A DNA stretch of 9,469 nt from Sphingomonas bacterium (GTDB lineage Bacteria > Pseudomonadota > Alphaproteobacteria > Sphingomonadales > Sphingomonadaceae), in assembly GCF_903643065.1 (NCBI RefSeq), contig NZ_CAHJWX010000038.1:1-9469 (forward strand), given 5' to 3'. The notes under the pieces are model-generated. The model did not search any database, was not told where the DNA came from, and saw only the letters and a list, made by a program, of their open reading frames with translations. Positions 1-7,693 of this stretch are shown here, piece by piece. The translations under genes were made by a program, and so were the position numbers. Numbering within the stretch: position 1 is the stretch's first letter; each line of letters begins with the position of its first letter.

Positions 1-877
1 GGGCGCCGCCCGCCAGCGCCGCGCCGAACAGCCGCTCGCCGACCGACGGCGTCGCCTCGTCGGCCAGGATCGCCCGGCGGCGGTGCGCGAGCCGTTGCGA
101 ATATTCGAGCGCGCGAAGCTCTGCCGCCGCGTCGACCAGGATGTTGGAGTCGGTTCCGGTGCCGATCCGGCCGCCGGCGGCGAGGTAGCGCGCCGCCGGG
201 AAGATACCGTCGCCCAGATTGGCTTCCGTCATCGGGCACAGCCCCGCGACCGCGCCGCTCGCCGCCAGCCGGTCGCACTCCGCGTCGGTGAGATGGGTGG
301 CGTGGATCAGGCACCAGCGCGCGTCTGCCGGCTGGGTGTCGAGCAGCCACTCGACGGGCCGCCGCCCGCTCCAGGCAAGGCACGCCTCGACCTCGCGCAG
401 CTGCTCGGCGACGTGGAGGTGGATCGGCCCCGTCGTCATGCCGACAACCGCCGTCAGCTCGTCGGGCGTCACCGCGCGCAGGGAATGTGGCGCGACGCCG
501 AGCACGCCGTCGGCGGGCAGCAGCGCGCCGCTCGCCTCGACCAGCCGGGCGAAGCCGTCGAGGTCGGACAGGAAGCGCCGCTGGCTGGGGAGGGGAGCCG
601 CGCCGCCGAAATCTCCATGCGCGTAGAACACCGGCAGCAGCGTCAGCCCGATCCCGACGATGTCGGCCGCCGCGACGATCGCGGCGGCGGTGGCGGCGGG
701 ATCGGCGTAGCACGCGCCGTCCACGTCGTTGTGGAGGTAATGGAACTCGCCGACGCGGGTGTAGCCGGTTTCCAGCATCTCGACATAAGCCTGCGCGGTG
801 ATCGCGGCGACGTCCTCAGGGGTCAGTCGGTCGAGGAAGCGGTACATCACTTCGCGCCAGCTCCAGAAGTCGTCGTC
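1..877 (-). pseudogene. hutF: Formimidoylglutamate deiminase (HutF), N-terminally truncated; 3' end runs off the window
   Basis: HutF hydrolyses N-formimidoyl-L-glutamate to N-formyl-L-glutamate and ammonia in the five-step cytoplasmic route of histidine degradation; it is a metal-dependent amidohydrolase. The minus frame is open from about 877 down to base 1. It reads DDDFWSWREVMYRFLDRLTPEDV at its upstream end, split here as DDDFWSWREVMY plus RFLDRLTPEDV. It then contains the metal-site segment HLHVAEQ (401-421), HATHL (290-304), CPMTEANLGDG, GTDSN (143-157, metal-ligand Asp codon 149-151) and LEYSQRL. About 290 codons are present, against roughly 450 in the family. The missing N-terminal hundred or so residues include the HxH metal motif (normally in a context like NLHSHAFQRAM). 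Upstream of DDDFWSW the frame runs antisense to the start of hutI and no family-like residues or start codon with a ribosome site appear. Conclusion: a 5'-deleted remnant, almost certainly inactive. The C-terminal end lies outside the window and cannot be judged. Confidence 0.86.
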
Positions 878-879
878 GC

Positions 880-1996
880 ATGGACCGACTGTAGACCAGG
901 GCGCGACTCGCGACGATGACGGGCCGCACGCTGGGTGTCGTCGAGGACGGCGCCGTGGGGGCGGTGGACGGCCGCATCGGCTATGTCGGCTCGCGCCGCG
1001 CCGCGCCGGCGGCGGCCGAGACGATCGACTGCGGCGGTCGCTGGATCACGCCGGGGCTGATCGACTGCCACACTCATCTCGTCTACGCCGGCGACCGCGC
1101 GGGCGAGTTCGAGCAACGGCTGGCGGGCGCCTCGTACGAGGAGATCGCGCGCGCTGGCGGCGGTATAGTCTCGACGGTAGAGGCGACGCGCGCGGCGAGC
1201 GAGGACGAGCTTGTCGCCACCGCGCTGCCCCGCCTCGACGCGCTGATCGCCGAGGGTGCGACGACGGTCGAGGTCAAGTCCGGCTATGGCCTGACGCTCG
1301 CCGACGGACGCCGGATGCTGCGCGCCGCCCGCGCGCTCGGCGCGGTGCGCGACGTGCGGATCGTCACCAGTTTCCTCGGTGCGCACGCGGTGCCGCCCGA
1401 ATATGCCGGCAATCCCGATGGCTATGTCGACGCCGTCTGCGACGAGATGATCCCGGCGCTCGCCGCCGAGGGCCTGGTCGACGCGGTCGACGCGTTCTGC
1501 GAGAACATCGCCTTCTCGCCCGCGCAGACCGCGCGCGTGTTCGCGGCGGCGCGCGCGCACGGCCTGCCGGTGAAGCTGCACGCCGAGCAGCTATCCAACC
1601 AGGGCGGCGCGGCGCTGGCGGCGGCGCACGGCGCGCTGTCGGCCGACCATCTCGAATATCTCGACACCGCCGGCATCGTGGCGATGGCGGGCGCCGGCAC
1701 GGTCGCGACGCTGCTGCCCGGCGCCTGGTACTTCACGCGCGAGACCAGGCTGCCGCCGGTCGCGGCGCTGCGCGCGGCGGGCGTCCCGATCGCGCTGGCC
1801 ACCGATTGCAATCCCGGCACCTCGCCGATGACCTCGCTGCTGCTGGCGATGAACATGGGCGCGACGCTGTTCCGGCTCACCGTCGACGAATGCTCCGCCG
1901 GGGTGACGCGCGAGGCGGCGCGGGCGCTGGGGCTGGCGGGCGAGATCGGCACGCTGGAGGTCGGCAAGTCTTGCGACCTCGCGATCTGGGACGTCG
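880..1996 (+). pseudogene. hutI: Imidazolonepropionase (HutI), nonsense codon near start and 3' end lost
   Basis: HutI opens the ring of 4-imidazolone-5-propionate to give formimidoylglutamate; it is a cytoplasmic metal-dependent amidohydrolase. The body is well conserved. Counting from the ATG at 916, it has [12 protein letters not shown] (metal HxH at H52 and H54), KSGYGL (121-126), GAHAVPPEY (155-163), [12 protein letters not shown] (H222) and [10 protein letters not shown] (D297). The family-like N-terminus can be read from an ATG at 880 as [16 protein letters not shown]; the stop is TAG at 892-894, where related HutI proteins carry Trp (TGG). The next in-frame start is 916, which has no visible Shine-Dalgarno. 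At the 3' end homology stops at CDLAIWDV (1972-1995); the usual final 20-30 residues (PAELVYRIGFNP-like) are gone and sequence switches to urocanase in another frame. The frame from 916 then runs on to a stop at 2392-2394, adding about 132 unrelated residues that cross into the neighbour's 3' end in antisense. Probably nonfunctional; translation from 916 cannot be excluded. Confidence 0.88.
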
Positions 1997-2188
1997 GGTT
2001 ATTCGCAGCATGCCGGCATGGTGATCGTCGCCGATGGCAGCGACGCGGCGGCGCGGCGCATCGAGCGCGTGTTGTGGAACGATCCCGCGACCGGCGTGAT
2101 GCGCCATGCCGATGCCGGCTACGACGTCGCGCTGGAGTGCGCCCGCGACCAGGGCCTCGACCTGCCCGCGATCCTGCCGCAACGATAA
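1997..2188 (+). pseudogene. hutU: Urocanate hydratase (HutU), C-terminal stub only
   Basis: HutU converts urocanate to imidazolonepropionate using tightly bound NAD+. Only the last 63 codons remain. They read [14 protein letters not shown] (1997-2038), then [16 protein letters not shown] and [11 protein letters not shown], ending with TAA at 2186-2188. These are hallmarks of the extreme C-terminus of urocanases, which total about 550 residues, so about 490 N-terminal codons are absent, including the NAD-binding region and catalytic residues. The stub follows the hutI body with no gap but in a frame shifted relative to it, and it has no start codon or ribosome site of its own. The TAA abuts the TGA of the convergent IOR gene (2189-2191) with no intervening base. 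The simplest reading is a deletion whose endpoints lay in hutI and hutU, removing whatever lay between (hutH and hutG are the obvious candidates, inferred). Confidence 0.9.
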
Positions 2189-5100
2189 TCAGGCGGCGAT
2201 CTTGGCCGCTGCCGCCGCCGCCGGCGCCCGATGCGCCGCGACCGCCGCCGCATAGGCGGCGATGGCGGTGTGCTTCACCGGGCCGAACCCGCGCACCATG
2301 TCGGCGAGGCCGAGCAGCGCTATCCCCGCGCCGAGCGTATCGGGCGCGAGGTCGCGCAGGACGCCTTCCACCAGCGCCTCGTACCCGGCGATGAGGCGGC
2401 GTTCGCTCCGGCGCTCGGCGCCGTAGCCGAAGGGGTCGAGCATCGTGCCGCGCAGCCGCTTCGCGCGCGCCATGACCGCTAGCAGCGGCCGCATCGCCGC
2501 CGCGTTGAACGCCCGCTTGCGGGGGCGGCCATTCGGCGCCGTGCCGCCGAGCAGGGGCGGCGCGAGATTGTAGCGGAACCGCGCGCCATCGGCGAAGCGG
2601 CGGCGCAGCTCGGCCGCCAGCGCGGGATCGGTCAGCAGCCGCGCGACCTCATACTCGTCCTTGTACGCGAGCAGCTTGGCATAGTTGCGCGCGACCGCCG
2701 TCGCGAGCGCCTCGCTGTCCGGGGCGATCGCGCGTTCGGCCGCGCGGACGCGCTCGACCATTGCCCGATAGCGCGCGGCATAGGCGGCGTCCTGATAGGC
2801 GGTCAGATGCGCGGCCCGCCGCTCGACCAGCGCGTCGAGGCTTTGGTCGAGCGGCGCGGCCTTGGCCGGCAGCAGGGCGGCGAGCCGCGCGGGATCGACC
2901 GTGAAGACCCGGCCCAGCCCGAACGCGGCGAGGTTAAAGACGACGTTGGCGTCGTTCAGCCGTACCGCCCGCTCGATCGCCGCCACAGAAACGGGCAGCA
3001 GTCCCTTCTGCGCAGCCAGCCCGACGAGGAACAAGTTGCCGCCAAGGCCATCGCCGAGCAACGCCGCCGCGATCCCGGCCGCGTCCGCGATCGATACCGC
3101 CTCCGCCCCGAGCTGTCGCTGCAGCCGCATCGCCAGCAGCCGGCCGTCGATCGCTAGGTCGCGGTTGAACTGGAAGGCGAGGGTCGGGACGACGTCGCTG
3201 TCGACCAGCGCCCGCGTCCGACCCGGCGCGGCCGTTGCCATCGCGTCGCCGCTGAGCGCGGCGACGAGGTCAAGGCCGAGCAGCACGTCGGCCTCGCCGC
3301 GGCCGAGCTTCTGCGCATGCAGCCGCTCAGGGCCGGCGGCGATGCGGACATGGCTGAACACCGCGCCGTTCTTCTGCGCCAGTCCGGTCATGTCGAACAG
3401 CGAGGCGGCGTGACCGTCGAGATGCGCCGCCATGCCGAGGATCGCCGCCACGGTGATCACTCCGGTGCCGCCGATGCCGGCGATCATCATGGCGAAGCCA
3501 TCGTCCAGCGGCGCGCGCGCGGGCTCGGGCAGGTCGGCGAACAGCGCCGGATCGATCGCAGCGACTGCGGGCTTGCGCGGTTCGGCGCCCTCCACCGTGA
3601 TGAAGCTCGGGCAGAAGCCGTCGAGGCAGCTATAGTCCTTGTTGCAGCTCGCCTGGTCGATCCGCCGCTTGAGGCCCCAGTCGGTCTCGACGGGCTGGAG
3701 GCTCATGCAGGTCGATTGGACCGAGCAGTCGCCGCAGCCCTCGCAGACCGCTTCCGAGATGAACAGCCGCTTGGGTGGGTGGGGGTAGAGCCCGCGTTTG
3801 CGGCGGCGGCGCTTCTCGGCAGCGCAGGTCTGCTCGTAGATCAGCACGGTGCAGCCGGGCGTGTCGCGCAGCTCACGCTGGATCGTGTCAAGCCGGTCGC
3901 GATCCTCGATCCGCACGTCCGGCGGCAGCGCGGGGTTGCCGCGATGCGCGTCGGGATCGTCGCTGAGCAGCACGATCGTGCCGACGCCCTCGTGGCGCAC
4001 CTGCTGCGCGATCTCGGCAACGGAGATGGGACCGTCGACCGGCTGGCCACCGGTCATCGCGACCGCGTCGTTGTAGAGGATCTTGTAGGTGATGTTGACC
4101 TTGGCGGCGACCGCGGCGCGGATCGCGAGCAGGCCGGAATGATGGTAGGTGCCGTCGCCCATGTTCTGGAACATGTGTCTCGTGCCGGTGAAGGGAGCGA
4201 GGCCGATCCAGTTGCCGCCCTCGCCGCCCATGTGCGTCGGGGCGAGCGCCTGTTCGGGCCGGACCAGCGCGGCCATCGTGTGGCAGCCGATCCCGGTCAT
4301 GCTGAGGCTGCCGTCGGGCACCTTGGTCGAGCGGCTGTGCGGGCAGCCCGAGCAGAAGTAGGGCGCGCGGCGCAGCGGCAGCGGCGGCAGCGCGTCGGCG
4401 GCGGGCGCGAGGATCGCCTGGAGGCGCGCGGCAGCCGCCGTCACCTCGGGATCGGCGATGCCGAGGTGCGGGAGGCGCCCGGCGATCGCCAGCGCGATGG
4501 CGATGGGTTCCAGCTGGATGGTCTCGGACAGCAGCGGCGCGCCGGCCTCGTCGCGCTTGCCGATCAGCCGCGGCCGCTCGGGTGCGTTGACCAGCAGGCT
4601 CGCCGCCTGCGCCTCGACGAAGCTCTTCTTCTCCTCGATCACCAGCAGCGTCGCATGGCCTCGCGCGAACGCGAGCAGCCCCTCGGGCTCCAGCGGCCAG
4701 ATGCAGCCGACCTTGTAGAGCGACAGGCCGAGCGCCGCCGCGCGCGCATCGTCGAGACCGAGCAGGGCGAGCGCCTGGCGGGTATCGCCATGGCTCTTGC
4801 CGGCGGTGACGAGGCCAAGGCGCGGCGTCACCGCGCAGAACGATGTGCGATCGATGCGATTGGCGCGAACGAAACGCTGGATCGCCGGCAGCCGGTGCTC
4901 GACGACGATCTGCTCCTCGCGAAGGGGCACGCGCGAGTCGGCGCGGACGTGCAGGCCCTCGGGCGGCAGATCGGGCTGTGGCGGCAGCACGGGCGCGACC
5001 CCGTCGAGATCGATGTCGACCGTTAAGGTCTGCTCGGCGATCTCGTTGACGAGCTTCATGCCCACCCACGAACCGCTGTAGCGCGACATCGCATAGCCCA

Positions 5101-5653
5101 GCAGTCCGTAGTCGATGATCTCGCCGACGTCGGCCGGGTAGAGCGAGGGGATTTGCGCGGCGGCCATCGCCTGCTCGCTCTGATGCGATACCGTGGAGGA
5201 CTTGCCTGCATGATCGTCGCCGTAGAACAGCAGCACGCCGCCGTTGCGGTGCGCGCCGCCGTAATTGCCGTGCTTGAGCGCGTCGAGCGAGCGGTCGACG
5301 CCCGGTCCCTTGCCATACCAGGCGGCGAAGACTCCGTCGAAGCGCGGACCGGGCACCGAACCGAGCTGCTGCGTGCCGCGCACGGCGGTGGCGGCGATAT
5401 CCTCGTTGATGCCCGGCGCGAACTTGACGCCGGCGGCGGCAAGCCGATCGCCGACCGCCCAGAGCGCGGTGTCGACGTTGCCGAGTGGCGAGCCGCGATA
5501 ACCGCTGACGTACCCCGCCGTGTTCAGTCCGGCGGCGCGGTCGAGTGCCGCGCGCGCCAATAGCACGCGCGCGATCGCCTGCGCGCCGCTGAGCAGGACG
5601 CGGCCGCGCGTGGTCGCCCATTTGTCGTCGAGCGTGACGGCGGTGCCGGCCAT
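2189..5653 (-). CDS. Indolepyruvate ferredoxin oxidoreductase family protein, alpha-beta fused (1154 aa)
   Basis: This family oxidatively decarboxylates aryl 2-oxoacids (indolepyruvate, often phenylpyruvate) to acyl-CoA with TPP and iron-sulfur clusters, passing electrons to ferredoxin. Order of parts: pyrimidine-binding domain with [11 protein letters not shown] (51-61) and GDDHAGKSS (145-153); central domain; CSGCPHS (434-440) and GIGCHT (454-459); TPP-diphosphate motif GDGT (499-502) with Asn528 in [11 protein letters not shown]; a cysteine cluster at C637, C640, C643, C649, C670, C676 and C681, suited to [4Fe-4S] centres; the gamma-type domain beginning GIGGTG (726-731) with [18 protein letters not shown]; and the C-terminal region of long fused members (about 985-1100). 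All key motifs are intact. I start at ATG 5653, not the longer frame from 5713, because GGAGAGGG (5658-5665) sits 4 nt upstream and [12 protein letters not shown] is family-like. It is last in a minus-strand operon, 31 nt after the Crp-like gene. Precise substrate is not settled by sequence. Confidence 0.95.
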   Translation of the reverse strand: MAGTAVTLDDKWATTRGRVLLSGAQAIARVLLARAALDRAAGLNTAGYVSGYRGSPLGNVDTALWAVGDRLAAAGVKFAPGINEDIAATAVRGTQQLGSVPGPRFDGVFAAWYGKGPGVDRSLDALKHGNYGGAHRNGGVLLFYGDDHAGKSSTVSHQSEQAMAAAQIPSLYPADVGEIIDYGLLGYAMSRYSGSWVGMKLVNEIAEQTLTVDIDLDGVAPVLPPQPDLPPEGLHVRADSRVPLREEQIVVEHRLPAIQRFVRANRIDRTSFCAVTPRLGLVTAGKSHGDTRQALALLGLDDARAAALGLSLYKVGCIWPLEPEGLLAFARGHATLLVIEEKKSFVEAQAASLLVNAPERPRLIGKRDEAGAPLLSETIQLEPIAIALAIAGRLPHLGIADPEVTAAAARLQAILAPAADALPPLPLRRAPYFCSGCPHSRSTKVPDGSLSMTGIGCHTMAALVRPEQALAPTHMGGEGGNWIGLAPFTGTRHMFQNMGDGTYHHSGLLAIRAAVAAKVNITYKILYNDAVAMTGGQPVDGPISVAEIAQQVRHEGVGTIVLLSDDPDAHRGNPALPPDVRIEDRDRLDTIQRELRDTPGCTVLIYEQTCAAEKRRRRKRGLYPHPPKRLFISEAVCEGCGDCSVQSTCMSLQPVETDWGLKRRIDQASCNKDYSCLDGFCPSFITVEGAEPRKPAVAAIDPALFADLPEPARAPLDDGFAMMIAGIGGTGVITVAAILGMAAHLDGHAASLFDMTGLAQKNGAVFSHVRIAAGPERLHAQKLGRGEADVLLGLDLVAALSGDAMATAAPGRTRALVDSDVVPTLAFQFNRDLAIDGRLLAMRLQRQLGAEAVSIADAAGIAAALLGDGLGGNLFLVGLAAQKGLLPVSVAAIERAVRLNDANVVFNLAAFGLGRVFTVDPARLAALLPAKAAPLDQSLDALVERRAAHLTAYQDAAYAARYRAMVERVRAAERAIAPDSEALATAVARNYAKLLAYKDEYEVARLLTDPALAAELRRRFADGARFRYNLAPPLLGGTAPNGRPRKRAFNAAAMRPLLAVMARAKRLRGTMLDPFGYGAERRSERRLIAGYEALVEGVLRDLAPDTLGAGIALLGLADMVRGFGPVKHTAIAAYAAAVAAHRAPAAAAAAKIAA

Positions 5654-5657
5654 GCGA

Positions 5658-5665
5658 CCCTCTCC
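5658..5665 (-). promoter_or_regulatory. Shine-Dalgarno of the IOR gene
   Basis: On the minus strand GGAGAGGG precedes ATG (5651-5653) by 4 nt, inside the 31-nt gap after the Crp-like gene. It decides the start of the IOR protein in favour of 5653. A closely similar GGAGAG with 4-nt spacing precedes the transporter start, which supports both choices. Confidence 0.75.
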
Positions 5666-5684
5666 AGACCTTGTCGCGAGAGCA

Positions 5685-6398
5685 TCAGCGCATGGTCGGC
5701 CGAACTCTGTCACCTCCGCGACAATCGGCGTCGAGCAGCCGTTCGATCCCGGCGACGTCGCGGACGAGGATGTTGCCGTATTCGATCGCGATCAGCCCGT
5801 CGGCCTCGATCGCCTTCAGCGCCTTGTTGACATGCTGGCGGGAGGCGCCGACCATCATCGCCAGCTCCGCCTGGGACAGGCGCAGCGTCAGCCGCACACC
5901 GCCCTCCGCCGCCGCGCCGAACGATCGTGCGGACACCAGGATGCGCGCCAGCACCCGCGCGCGCAGGCTGTCGAGGCTGCTGTCGGCATATTGCGCGGTG
6001 GCCGCGCGCAACTGCGCCGAGAGAAGCCGCAGGAGCGCGTCGTCGAAGCCCGGACACGTCCGGCGCAGCGCCTGGAACGCCGTCTTCCCCAGCACGCTCA
6101 GCTCGACATCGGTGATCGCCTGCGCGGTCTGCGGACGCGGGCCGCCGTCCACCAGACTGCTGCCGCCGAAGCAGTCGCCCGGCTGGAAGAACAGGAGCAC
6201 GACCTCGCGCCCGTCGCGGCGCAGGACGGACAGCCGCACCGAGCCACGCTCGATCCGGTACATCTCGGTCCCGGCATCGCCCTGGATGTAGATCGTCTCG
6301 CCGGCGACCGCCCGGCGCCGGGTGGTCGCGGCGGCGAACCGCGCGCGCGCCGGCTCGTCCAGCCAGCGCAGCATGTCGAAGCTCAGCGGCGAGACCAC
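5685..6398 (-). CDS. Crp/Fnr-family transcriptional regulator (237 aa)
   Basis: This is a cyclic-nucleotide-binding-fold regulator with a C-terminal winged helix-turn-helix. The N-terminal beta-roll covers about residues 7-120 (AGETIYIQGDAGTEMYRIERG at 32-52, PGDCFGG at 73-79); a dimerisation helix follows at about 120-155; the HTH_Crp-type DNA-binding domain is at about 168-217, with recognition helix near SRQHVNKALKAIEADG (186-201). The conserved Glu of the cAMP pocket in E. coli CRP (GELGL) is not present here (GGSSL) and the following Arg-Ser pair reads differently, so cAMP binding is doubtful. There is no FNR-like N-terminal cysteine cluster; the only cysteines are C76, C115 and C226. 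The start is GTG at 6398-6396; an in-frame ATG nine codons in is an alternative. It lies 19 nt after the transporter stop and 31 nt before IOR, so co-transcription is likely. Its effector is unknown; redox or metabolite control of the IOR operon is an inference. Confidence 0.92.
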   Translation of the reverse strand: MVSPLSFDMLRWLDEPARARFAAATTRRRAVAGETIYIQGDAGTEMYRIERGSVRLSVLRRDGREVVLLFFQPGDCFGGSSLVDGGPRPQTAQAITDVELSVLGKTAFQALRRTCPGFDDALLRLLSAQLRAATAQYADSSLDSLRARVLARILVSARSFGAAAEGGVRLTLRLSQAELAMMVGASRQHVNKALKAIEADGLIAIEYGNILVRDVAGIERLLDADCRGGDRVRPTMR

Positions 6399-6417
6399 GA
6401 TGCTCGCCGCCGCCCGG

Positions 6418-7554
6418 TCACCGGACCGGCGCTGCCTCGGTGCGCGACGGCCAGCGCACCATCCGCCACAGGCCGATCGTTACCAGCGGCAGCACATAGA
6501 TGGCGAGGAAGGTGTAGGACAGCCATTTGAACCCCTGTCCGATCAGCGCCGCTAGCCCGAATTCACCGGCGATGAAGACGCAGAATACCAGCACCGCCAC
6601 GGTGATCGCGAGCCGGCCGCCGCGCGACAATGCCGCGGCGCGGCGGTCGCCCCAGGCGGCGGCGATGCGCTCGTTGACGGCATGGACACCGCCGGTGCCG
6701 CTCTCGAGCAGCGCCGCGAAGATCATCGCCTGGAAGATGGCGCGGAACAGCGGCAGGTCGAGCCGCGCCAGCATATAGTCGGACGGCAGCGTCTGCGCCT
6801 GGATGACGGGATAGAAGGCGGTCATGCAGACGAAGAACAGCAGGGCCGGCAGCATCGCGAACGGCCCCGCGAGCAGCCCGGCGACGACCGCGTCGCGCGG
6901 TGAGGAGAGGTGCCGCGTCACCGGCAGGATGACGATCGCGCCGATGATGTTGTAGCCCGCATAGGTCAGCCCGCCTGCCGCCCAGCCGCCCGTTGACGCC
7001 GACACGGGCGCCGGCGCGGCGAAGGCGGCGGCGACGCGGTCGCCGAACCGGCTGAGCATCAGCACGACGAACAGCGCGTAGGTGCCGTAGAGGAACAAGG
7101 TCACCCACTTGAACAACCGCTCGACCCCCTCGTTACCGAGCGCGGCCACGGCTGCGATCGCGAGGACGAGCAGCACCGCGCCGACGGCGACCGGCCAGCC
7201 GAACATCGCCTGGCCGATCGCGCCGGCGGCGGCGGCGAACACCGCCAGGATGACGATCATCGCCAGCGCGTAGGCGACCTCGTAGACCGGCCAAAGCGGT
7301 CCGAGCAGCCACCCGAAGAAGCGGCGATAGTCACGCGCGTCGGTGCGATAGGCGAACAGGAAGGTCAGCGCGGCGACTCCGCTCCAGACCATGGTGGCGA
7401 GCAACATGCCATAGACCCCGCCGCGCGGCCCCGCCGGCATGAAGAAGGTCGCCAGCTCGCGCCCCGTCGCATAGCCGCCGCCGATCACCACCGCCTTGAA
7501 CGCGAAGCCGGGCAGCAGCAGGCGCTGGAACCAGTCGCTTCCCCGTCGGCGCAT
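6418..7554 (-). CDS. YkvI-family polytopic membrane transporter (378 aa)
   Basis: The protein resembles the YkvI family (COG3949 type), whose members have a LeuT-like (APC/NSS) fold and mostly unknown substrates; it acts in the inner membrane. The first membrane helix carries the broken-helix signature GGGYATGRELATFF (25-38). Further hydrophobic segments lie near 46-69, 92-115, 121-140, 150-168, 195-212, 223-246, 267-284, 313-329 and 345-364, giving about ten helices. The segment TYAGYNIIGAIVILPVTRHL (197-216) fits the second functional half of the fold. Start choice: a longer frame reaches 7605 and ATG 7566 is also possible, but GGAGAG lies 4 nt before ATG 7554 and neither other start has a ribosome site. 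It is first gene of the minus-strand operon with the Crp-like regulator and IOR. The linkage suggests uptake or export of an aromatic amino acid or its 2-oxoacid (inference). I am sure of the family, not of the substrate. Confidence 0.88.
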   Translation of the reverse strand: MRRRGSDWFQRLLLPGFAFKAVVIGGGYATGRELATFFMPAGPRGGVYGMLLATMVWSGVAALTFLFAYRTDARDYRRFFGWLLGPLWPVYEVAYALAMIVILAVFAAAAGAIGQAMFGWPVAVGAVLLVLAIAAVAALGNEGVERLFKWVTLFLYGTYALFVVLMLSRFGDRVAAAFAAPAPVSASTGGWAAGGLTYAGYNIIGAIVILPVTRHLSSPRDAVVAGLLAGPFAMLPALLFFVCMTAFYPVIQAQTLPSDYMLARLDLPLFRAIFQAMIFAALLESGTGGVHAVNERIAAAWGDRRAAALSRGGRLAITVAVLVFCVFIAGEFGLAALIGQGFKWLSYTFLAIYVLPLVTIGLWRMVRWPSRTEAAPVR

Positions 7555-7693
7555 CCGTCTCTCCATGCACGGTATCATCGCGACAGATATCCTCTTGTGC
7601 AACAAATGTCATATACGGAAAAATGCCGGCGCATGTGTGTCGCCGGATGACAGCCTGGCGCGGCTGCCTGTAGAGAGCCGCCGGGGAGCACTG
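7555..7693. promoter_or_regulatory. Divergent intergenic control region between the transporter operon and the XRE-cupin gene
   Basis: This 139-bp stretch is visibly richer in A+T than its surroundings around 7570-7625 and must hold promoters for both directions. For the minus strand, a weak sigma70-like pair is ATGACA (rc of 7607-7612), 17 nt, TATCTG (rc of 7584-7589). An 11-bp dyad TTGTGCAACAA (7595-7605, arms TTGT/ACAA) falls in that spacer, where a repressor could act. A second dyad lies at 7626-7646. The minus-strand Shine-Dalgarno GGAGAG (7559-7564) and the plus-strand GGGGAG (7683-7688) mark its two ends. Promoter calls are by eye and low in confidence; the presence of a shared control region is secure from gene layout. 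Confidence 0.6.
7626..7646. repeat. Perfect 6-bp inverted repeat CCGGCG-N9-CGCCGG
   Basis: Arms CCGGCG (7626-7631) and CGCCGG (7641-7646) flank a 9-nt spacer. It lies 47 bp before the XRE-cupin start and could be an operator for that regulator's dimer or a short hairpin in its 5' leader. GC-rich 6-bp arms arise by chance fairly easily in such DNA, so function is open. Confidence 0.5.

Noticed and set aside
83..919. Long plus-strand open frame of 278 codons opposite hutF
   Set aside because: It is the complementary frame of hutF codons; composition is Arg/Gly-rich with no recognisable family, while the minus frame has clear HutF motifs.
847..1581. Minus-strand open frame of 244 codons within hutI
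   Set aside because: Antisense shadow in high-GC DNA; the plus frame encodes conserved HutI motifs throughout.
860..2010. Insertion sequence or phage element as cause of the hut breaks
   Set aside because: No transposase, terminal inverted repeats or target-site duplication is visible at either junction; simple deletion or misassembly fits better.
3317..5026. 569-codon plus-strand frame opposite IOR
   Set aside because: Low-complexity shadow of IOR codons; no domain recognised, and IOR motifs are continuous on the other strand.
3888..5621. 577-codon minus-strand frame overlapping IOR in another register
   Set aside because: Arg/Ala-dominated translation typical of a shifted frame in GC-rich coding DNA; IOR in the main frame is complete.
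5520..6530. 336-codon plus-strand frame across the IOR start and the Crp-like gene
   Set aside because: It spans two genes and their gap on the opposite strand without any recognisable motif.
7496..7693. N-terminal extension of the XRE-cupin gene from an ATG at 7496
   Set aside because: It would overlap the transporter 5' end and use the whole control region as coding; the start at 7694 has a good Shine-Dalgarno and begins close to the HTH.
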